Source: Sporobacter sp038405045 (GTDB taxonomy: Bacteria > Bacillota > Clostridia > Oscillospirales > Oscillospiraceae). From it: 64,000 nt of DNA. The stretch covers positions 682,001 through 746,000 of the forward strand of contig JBBZIV010000001.1 of NCBI GenBank assembly GCA_038405045.1. The letters are read 5' to 3'. Below are positions 58,967 through 64,000 of the stretch, piece by piece. Below the pieces are notes generated by a model. That model saw nothing but the letters and a program-made list of their open reading frames with translations, ran no database searches and was not told the origin of the DNA. Numbering within the stretch: the first letter of the stretch is position 1; the number at the start of each line of letters is the position of its first letter. A program made the position numbers and the translations under genes.

Positions 58967-59030
58967 GTGAATTTATTCGAAGGAAAGTGCCACGCCTAAC
59001 CCCCCTCTCGCCTTGTTTTCCTCTTCATTA

Positions 59031-59056
59031 TTCAACAAAATTTTTATTTTGTTGAA
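59031..59056. repeat. 11-bp perfect hairpin before the second tyrosine recombinase
   Basis: TTCAACAAAAT (59031-59041) and ATTTTGTTGAA (59046-59056) around TTTT. It might end the preceding gene or bind a regulator; it is not a dif-type sequence that I recognise. Confidence 0.45.
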
Positions 59057-59146
59057 AGTTTGGTCAATCCGTCAATAGACCTCCCTGGCAAAATGTTGTA
59101 TGATAATTGTAAAAATGACGTCACTTTCTGCAAATGAGGTACTCAA

Positions 59147-60172
59147 ATGGACGACAGATTGACTGCCCCCGCCGTGATCCGCGACTTTCTGACGTATCAC
59201 GAAACGATTAAAGGCCACTCCAAAAAAACGGCTGACGAGTATTATCTTGACCTCCGCACCTTTTTCCGGTTTTTAAAGCGCCATAGAGGCTTAACGCCGC
59301 GAGATACAGCATTTGACGATATTTCAATTCAAGACGTCGATCTGGCCGTCGTCCAATCCGTTACGCTTGCCGATATCTATGACTATCTGGCCTATCTCGC
59401 GCGTGAGCGCACAAAGATAAGCCGCGGCGGCACGTCTAAGCCTGGCCTGTCCGCAACAACCCGCGCAAGAAAAATCGCGGCGCTCCGCTCTTTTTTTAAT
59501 TTCCTATCCGTCAAAACGAAGCAGCTTGATAAAAACCCTGTAGCCGACCTTGACTCTCCGAAGACAACTAAAACGCTGCCGCGATACCTAACACTTGAGG
59601 AAAGCACGCGCCTATTAACGTCCGTCACCGGTGCAAACCGAGCGCGCGACTACTGCATTCTGACGCTTTTTTTAAACTGTGGCCTGCGTATTTCCGAGCT
59701 GGCAGGCCTCAATCTCGGCGACGTGCGACCCGACTCGCTGCGTGTGCTCGGCAAAGGCAGCAAAGAGCGTATCGTTTACTTAAACGATGCATGCTGTGAA
59801 GCACTTAACAACTATCTGGCGGCCCGAATGGATATAAAGCCTGTTGACCGCCGCGCGCTTTTCCTTTCGTCACGTCGGACGCGCGTCTCGACGGCAACGG
59901 TTCACCATCTCGTTAAAACGCACCTAGCGGCGGCCGGTCTTGACGCCGACAAATACTCCTCGCACAAACTGCGCCACACAGCGGCAACGCTGATGCTGCG
60001 AAACGGTGTTGACGTCCGAACGCTTCAGGAGCTGCTCGGCCACGAACATTTGAACACGACACAGATTTACACGCATGTCGAAAGTGACAGCCTCCGCGAG
60101 GCTGCGCTGCGCTCTCCCCTCGCCTCTTTAAAGCCCCCGAAAAACATAGTTGGCAGTGAAAAAGACGAATAG
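59147..60172 (+). CDS. Tyrosine recombinase, XerC-like
   Basis: 341 residues. SAM-like N-domain (1-120) and a catalytic domain with NCGLRISELAGL (Arg), LRHTAATLML (His-x-x-Arg), LLGHEHLNTTQIYTH (His and Tyr nucleophile). The N-domain carries a longer linker (ERTKISRGGTSKPGLS) than the XerD at 48.6 kb. A second Xer protein here may be the partner of XerD or an integrase of a lost element; its A+T-rich upstream neighbours favour a look at the latter. ATG at 59147. Confidence 0.87.
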   Translation: MDDRLTAPAVIRDFLTYHETIKGHSKKTADEYYLDLRTFFRFLKRHRGLTPRDTAFDDISIQDVDLAVVQSVTLADIYDYLAYLARERTKISRGGTSKPGLSATTRARKIAALRSFFNFLSVKTKQLDKNPVADLDSPKTTKTLPRYLTLEESTRLLTSVTGANRARDYCILTLFLNCGLRISELAGLNLGDVRPDSLRVLGKGSKERIVYLNDACCEALNNYLAARMDIKPVDRRALFLSSRRTRVSTATVHHLVKTHLAAAGLDADKYSSHKLRHTAATLMLRNGVDVRTLQELLGHEHLNTTQIYTHVESDSLREAALRSPLASLKPPKNIVGSEKDE

Positions 60173-60191
60173 TGCTAATTATACAAATTAT

Positions 60192-60229
60192 AAGCCTCTC
60201 TATTGTCGTTTGTGACAACAGAGAGGCTT
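60192..60229. terminator. Bidirectional terminator between the recombinase and sipL
   Basis: AAGCCTCTCT (60192-60201) pairs with AGAGAGGCTT (60220-60229), with further pairing TTGTC/GACAA inside. Confidence 0.8.
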
Positions 60230-60246
60230 TGTCTTCATAAATCTAT

Positions 60247-61782
60247 TTACCGCTGTTTTGGAATGATGAGCAGCTGACCGGCGCCGATATTTTCTTCACT
60301 GTCCATCTCGTTTGCCGCCAGAATCATTTTTGAGGAGGAATGGTGCTTTTTGGCAATGTCCCACAGTGACTCGCCGTTTGCGGCGCGCGTTACGATCAGT
60401 GACGGCTCTTTTGAGCGGTCAAGCGGCATCGTCTCATCGTATGACAGGGCGTCAATGGTTTTAAACGGCACAGCTGCCGTTGCCGTAATCGTCATGTCGA
60501 CCGGAATACGCAGCTCTATGGCGTTGCCGACAGGGACACCGTAGACGTCCTTCCCGCAGACGGCATTGGCTGTTGAATGCGCGTTCTCCATGGATTCTGC
60601 TGCCGCCGTGACGTCAAACTGGCGCATGGCAGACAGCACGCGCCCGTCATCACTGACATACAGGACACTGACATTCAATGGGCATGACATCTCGCCGGAA
60701 CCTGCCGCCAGTGTGACGGCGCCCGGGTGCACATTGAGGGCCAGAACGCGCGAAACGGCACTCGGCGTCTCCAGAACACCGTGAAAAACCGCCGGGACCT
60801 TTGTCTGGCTTCTGTTTTCAAACTGCGCGTCTGTCGTCGTCATATCCAGCGGATACTTGGTGCTATACAGATCTTTAATATACGACAGTCTCTTTTTTTC
60901 AGACGTCACGCATTGCGCGACGGCGTGGATCTCCATGATCAGATTGCGCCCGTCTGGGTTGTGCGGCGACATCTCACTGTCGAAATAAGCGTTGGTCGGC
61001 ATGAGAACGATGTGAAAATCATCGTCCTGCCCGGCGTTGTCAAGCTCCATGATCTGAGAAAATTCCGTCGAAAAGTCGGCCTTGGCGGGCTCACCGCCGC
61101 CCTCCGGCAGATAGAGTAGCATAACGGCGGCGCTGCCGCGCAGGATGAGCTTGCTGCCAACCATTTTTGTCTCTTCCGGCGATAGCATGATGCGGTATTT
61201 CAGCATTTCCCCAACGGGCGGATTCCCCGCCGGAACGGCGAGCTCATCGGAGATGACAAACGTTTTTTCACGAACGCCCGTCGTTGTTACAATATCACCG
61301 CTGTCTGTCAGCGCTTCGATGCCGGCATCGCCGTTATCCTCGAGCCCTGCGGCAATCATCGCGTCATCGTCGTTAAAACAGGATACATCCGTCATCAGGT
61401 TTACGCGGACAATGATCTTGCGCGGGTTGACCATGGAAGCGTCGGCCGACGAGAGCACGGCATTTGCCGTCACACGCGTATTCGATGAAATATCGCCGTT
61501 CGGGGCCGTGACGGTAAACGGCACCTCTGTATTGAGCTTGCGAAGGCCGCTTTCACCCTCCGGGCAGTACAGCACCGTCGCGTCGACGACACCGGAAATG
61601 ACCGCCCTGCCGTTATCTGTTGATTTACTCCGCAGAAAAACAGTACCGTCCGTGTCCACGATACGCAGAATGTCCGGCAGCGCGTCGGGGACGATCATCT
61701 CCATTGTTTCCTCGTTTGCCATGCTCGCATTGAGCACGCTTTTGACGTAATTTATCTTTTCCTTATTGAGAAAGATGTCCAT
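60247..61782 (-). CDS. sipL: SipL-like spore coat morphogenetic protein (SPOCS/DUF3794 + LysM)
   Basis: About 511 residues: three SPOCS/DUF3794-type regions (about 30-140, 190-310, 330-440) built from beta-rich repeats, then a C-terminal LysM (ANGESLWDIAKKHHSSSKMILAANEM...GAGQLLIIP). This is the SipL layout of Clostridia; SipL binds SpoIVA at the spore surface. The ATG at 61782 has GGAGAGGA upstream; a TTG one codon earlier is possible. No signal peptide. Confidence 0.85.
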   Translation of the reverse strand: MDIFLNKEKINYVKSVLNASMANEETMEMIVPDALPDILRIVDTDGTVFLRSKSTDNGRAVISGVVDATVLYCPEGESGLRKLNTEVPFTVTAPNGDISSNTRVTANAVLSSADASMVNPRKIIVRVNLMTDVSCFNDDDAMIAAGLEDNGDAGIEALTDSGDIVTTTGVREKTFVISDELAVPAGNPPVGEMLKYRIMLSPEETKMVGSKLILRGSAAVMLLYLPEGGGEPAKADFSTEFSQIMELDNAGQDDDFHIVLMPTNAYFDSEMSPHNPDGRNLIMEIHAVAQCVTSEKKRLSYIKDLYSTKYPLDMTTTDAQFENRSQTKVPAVFHGVLETPSAVSRVLALNVHPGAVTLAAGSGEMSCPLNVSVLYVSDDGRVLSAMRQFDVTAAAESMENAHSTANAVCGKDVYGVPVGNAIELRIPVDMTITATAAVPFKTIDALSYDETMPLDRSKEPSLIVTRAANGESLWDIAKKHHSSSKMILAANEMDSEENIGAGQLLIIPKQR

Positions 61783-61859
61783 CAATCGTCCTCTCCTTCA
61801 AAGAATTCTGCTTAAATATATTTGAAGGTCGGACTTTTTATGACGGCTTGTTTTAAAGG

Positions 61860-61888
61860 AAAAGCCGCTTTAATGAAAAACGGCTTTT
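61860..61888 (-). terminator. Terminator after the 49-residue membrane protein
   Basis: AAAAGCCG (61860-61867) pairs with CGGCTTTT (61881-61888); T-rich sequence follows on the minus strand. Confidence 0.6.
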
Positions 61889-61960
61889 AAGAGTCCTCGG
61901 AGCAGCCTTGGCGCTCTGAAAACATAGATTTTCAATTTTTGACCTCCCCTCGCCTTTCCG

Positions 61961-62110
61961 TCAGCACCGGATGAGCAAAATGCCGGCCAGTACAAGGGCT
62001 ATGCCAAGAAAAAACCACCACAGTTCAAATGGGAGAATTAGTGCCAGAATGATAAGCACACCGGCTCCTGCTATGTATAGTCCAATTGATCTACACGGCC
62101 ACCGTCGCAT
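61961..62110 (-). CDS. 49-residue membrane protein
   Basis: A tiny gene between sipL and rsgA: MRRWPCRS, then two hydrophobic stretches (about 9-27 and 31-47) with a WWFF centre. GAAAGGCGG lies about 9 bases before the ATG at 62110. The frame is clean, and the hydrophobicity pattern of two helices with a short turn supports a real small membrane protein. No function known to me. Confidence 0.62.
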   Translation of the reverse strand: MRRWPCRSIGLYIAGAGVLIILALILPFELWWFFLGIALVLAGILLIRC

Positions 62111-62198
62111 AAACTAAACCGCCTTTCCGAACACTGCCGATCCGTCAGGTATCGTTACAGTATACGTTCAAGGCGGTCTTCTGTGACGCGACTTATTT

Positions 62199-63071
62199 TT
62201 ACCAGTCGTTTTTCTGCTTTGCCAGCTCATAAAGGCGCGCGTAACTCTCGTGCCGCGAGTGATGAAGCAGACCGTTTGTGACGGCCTCCAAAACCGCACA
62301 GCCGGGCTCACTGACATGCGCGCAGTCGGTAAAACGGCAGCGGCCTAAATACGGCGCAAATTCCTGAAAGAGATATTGCAGCTGCTCTTCGTCGTCAAGA
62401 CGCATCAAATCGGTGTCAAACGCGGAGAAGCCCGGTGTGTCGGCGATCAGCGCACCGTTTCGCAGTTTATAAAGCTCCACATGGCGCGTTGTATGGCGGC
62501 CGCGCCCCAGCTTTTGGCTGACGTCGCCGACTTGAAGGCCGAAGCTCGGCTCCAATGCGTTCAGAATGCTCGATTTGCCGACACCGGAATTGCCCGTGAA
62601 CGCACAGACCTTCCCCGCTACGGCGTTAAAGAGCGCGTCAATGCCCTCACCAGTCGTGGCGCTTGTGCGGATCGTTGAAAACCCCGCGCCGCTGTAGATG
62701 TCATATAGGCTGTCACCACGGGCAATATCGCACTTGTTGACGACGATGATGGCCTCGCAGTCATTCAAGGCGGCAATAGCCGTCATTCTGTCTACGAGAT
62801 ACGGATCGGTCACCGGGATGACGGCTGAGGTGATGATGACGAGCCTGTCGATATTGGCAACCGGCGGACGGACAAACGTGTTGCGCCGCGGCAGAATATT
62901 TTCCAGAACGCCGGTACCGTCTCCGGCAGCGCTGTATTCGACGCGGTCGCCGACAAGCGGGATGATCTGCTCCCGCCGAAAGCGGCCGCGCGCCTTGCAG
63001 ACGCATGCTTCCTCCCCGTCGGCAACGGTATAAAAACCGCTGAGTGCTTTGAGAATGACGCCTTCCTTCAT
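62199..63071 (-). CDS. rsgA: Ribosome small-subunit-dependent GTPase A
   Basis: 290 residues: an OB-fold N-domain, a circularly permuted GTPase with NKCDIA (G4) before GNSGVGKSSILN (G1) and DTPGFSAFD (G3), and a zinc knuckle CRFTDCAHVSEPGCAV. It matures the 30S subunit. It begins 4 bases after the PASTA kinase stop, the usual order in Firmicutes. Confidence 0.95.
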   Translation of the reverse strand: MKEGVILKALSGFYTVADGEEACVCKARGRFRREQIIPLVGDRVEYSAAGDGTGVLENILPRRNTFVRPPVANIDRLVIITSAVIPVTDPYLVDRMTAIAALNDCEAIIVVNKCDIARGDSLYDIYSGAGFSTIRTSATTGEGIDALFNAVAGKVCAFTGNSGVGKSSILNALEPSFGLQVGDVSQKLGRGRHTTRHVELYKLRNGALIADTPGFSAFDTDLMRLDDEEQLQYLFQEFAPYLGRCRFTDCAHVSEPGCAVLEAVTNGLLHHSRHESYARLYELAKQKNDW

Positions 63072-63075
63072 GCCG

Positions 63076-64000
63076 CTACGGTGAGGGCGACGTTGAAGGC
63101 GATGTTGATGGCGACGGCGGCGGCGACGTTACAGTTGACGGGCCCGTCGAAACCGTTAAAATAACCTGTGAATTTTTCGGCACCTGTGCGTCCTTCGGGA
63201 TACTCTGGAATATTACGGTGTCTTTCGCCGTGTCGCTTGCCTGATATTGAATCTTCCATGTGAGACCATAGCTTTTCAGGCGCGACTCCGCCTGCGAAAT
63301 CGGCAGACCCGTCACATCCGGCACCGTGACAGGCTCCGGCCCCGAACTGTAGATGATAAAGACGGTCATACCCTTCGTGAGCGCTTCGTCAGCCGCCGGT
63401 GTTGTTTTGATGACATAATCCTTCGTAATGCTATCGTCAGATTGCGCCGTTGTCTTAATATCCAGTTCAAGGTTTAAGCTGCTCAGCGTGCTTTGCGCCT
63501 GATAAATGTCCATATTCGACAGGTCCGGCATCTTTTGCTCCGGCTCCGGCCCGCGTGAAACGGTGAGATTGACGTCAATCAGGCTGCCGGGCTGCTTGTT
63601 ATACTGGCGGTTCGGCTGCGGGTCCTGCGAGATGATGACGCCTGCCGGAATGCTCGCATCATAGACTTCCGTTTTGATAAAGTTATAGGTTTGCGTATTC
63701 TCGGGATTTGTGACCACGTCGTCATACGTCAGCGTGACAAATTTCGGCACGGTGACGGTTGTTGCCTTCTGATTCCAGTTTGATATAAAATACGTCGCAA
63801 GGAAGACAACGGCGGCGACGAGAAAGACCGATATCAAAATGATTGAGACGAGCGATGACGTTTTCATCGCGCGCTTGGCGCTCCGGCTGTATTCCGCGCG
63901 CGAGAGCTCCGGCGTCCGTACGATGGGACGGACAGGCTTTGGCAGAATGCTCTCCGCCTTGACAATGGCCGACGAGGGCACCTTGCGCGTCGGCTGCCCG
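63076..64000 (-). CDS. prkC: PASTA-domain Ser/Thr protein kinase, C-terminal part (runs off window)
   Basis: The frame is open to the window edge. Visible from there: a juxtamembrane stretch, a membrane helix (SLVSIILISVFLVAAVVFLATYF), then three PASTA repeats (starting VTVPKFVTLTY, EQKMPDLSNMDIYQAQSTL, VTVPDVTGLPISQAES) and a Ser/Pro/Thr tail. The kinase domain is beyond the edge. Such kinases sense muropeptides or lipid II. Its place before rsgA matches the prpC-prkC-rsgA order in Firmicutes. Confidence 0.9.
   Translation of the reverse strand, partial: GQPTRKVPSSAIVKAESILPKPVRPIVRTPELSRAEYSRSAKRAMKTSSLVSIILISVFLVAAVVFLATYFISNWNQKATTVTVPKFVTLTYDDVVTNPENTQTYNFIKTEVYDASIPAGVIISQDPQPNRQYNKQPGSLIDVNLTVSRGPEPEQKMPDLSNMDIYQAQSTLSSLNLELDIKTTAQSDDSITKDYVIKTTPAADEALTKGMTVFIIYSSGPEPVTVPDVTGLPISQAESRLKSYGLTWKIQYQASDTAKDTVIFQSIPKDAQVPKNSQVILTVSTGPSTVTSPPPSPSTSPSTSPSP

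Overview
The window looks like a chromosomal segment from an anaerobic, spore-forming member of the Clostridia, probably Oscillospirales-like. The grounds are: spore genes (SpoIIM, SpoIID-like, CwlD, SipL-like, CotJ), low-GC Gram-positive families (DUF4364, TIGR04086, a lysine riboswitch, class II aldolase, PPi-type phosphofructokinase), and a methyl-branch folate cluster with several corrinoid methyltransferase genes. The last point suggests growth on methyl groups, or acetogenesis. This placement is inferred from gene content only. No rRNA, tRNA or CRISPR array was seen.

Layout. 1-6.7 kb: divergent pfp/fba, a GIY-YIG + DUF6530 pair behind a clear promoter and operator, nadB-nadC, and an ABC-F ATPase. 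6.7-14 kb: upp, tsaB-tsaE, a RodA-type gene, then dgt-dnaG-sigA. 14-26 kb: one-carbon metabolism, with an orphan corrinoid protein, a PocR/AraC regulator, a LysR regulator, two paralogous methyltransferase + corrinoid-protein modules (one with a UroD-like methyltransferase), and folD-fchA-fhs-metF. The metF leader is strongly structured. 26-43 kb: a helical protein and lgt, the M16 pair YfmH/YfmF, a 2480-residue cyclic-glucan-synthase-like protein, an ECF sigma factor with an RsgI-like partner, and asd-dapA-dapB behind a lysine riboswitch. 43-50 kb: SpoIID-like, queA-tgt-yajC, TIGR04086, spoIIM and xerD. 50-64 kb: DUF4364, the cotJ locus, cwlD-radA, small hypotheticals, a second tyrosine recombinase, a SipL-like gene, rsgA and the end of a PASTA kinase.

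The main discovery is at 50.4-55.5 kb. The spore-coat gene cotJC is split into an N-terminal piece (53869-54060) and a C-terminal piece (from about 50770 down to 50359). The intervening 3,108 bp carry a large serine recombinase, a small translationally coupled ORF and a full pyrimidine-nucleoside phosphorylase gene. Both ends carry the direct repeat TACCTAT. Joining them restores the CotJC frame exactly, and joining the element's own ends gives a near-symmetric attP-like site centred on a GG/CC dinucleotide. This has the architecture of a developmentally excised element such as skin in sigK, but compact and in a coat gene. The neighbouring gene is also unusual: it fuses CotJA and CotJB behind a long Met/Gly/Asn/Pro/Ser repeat region.
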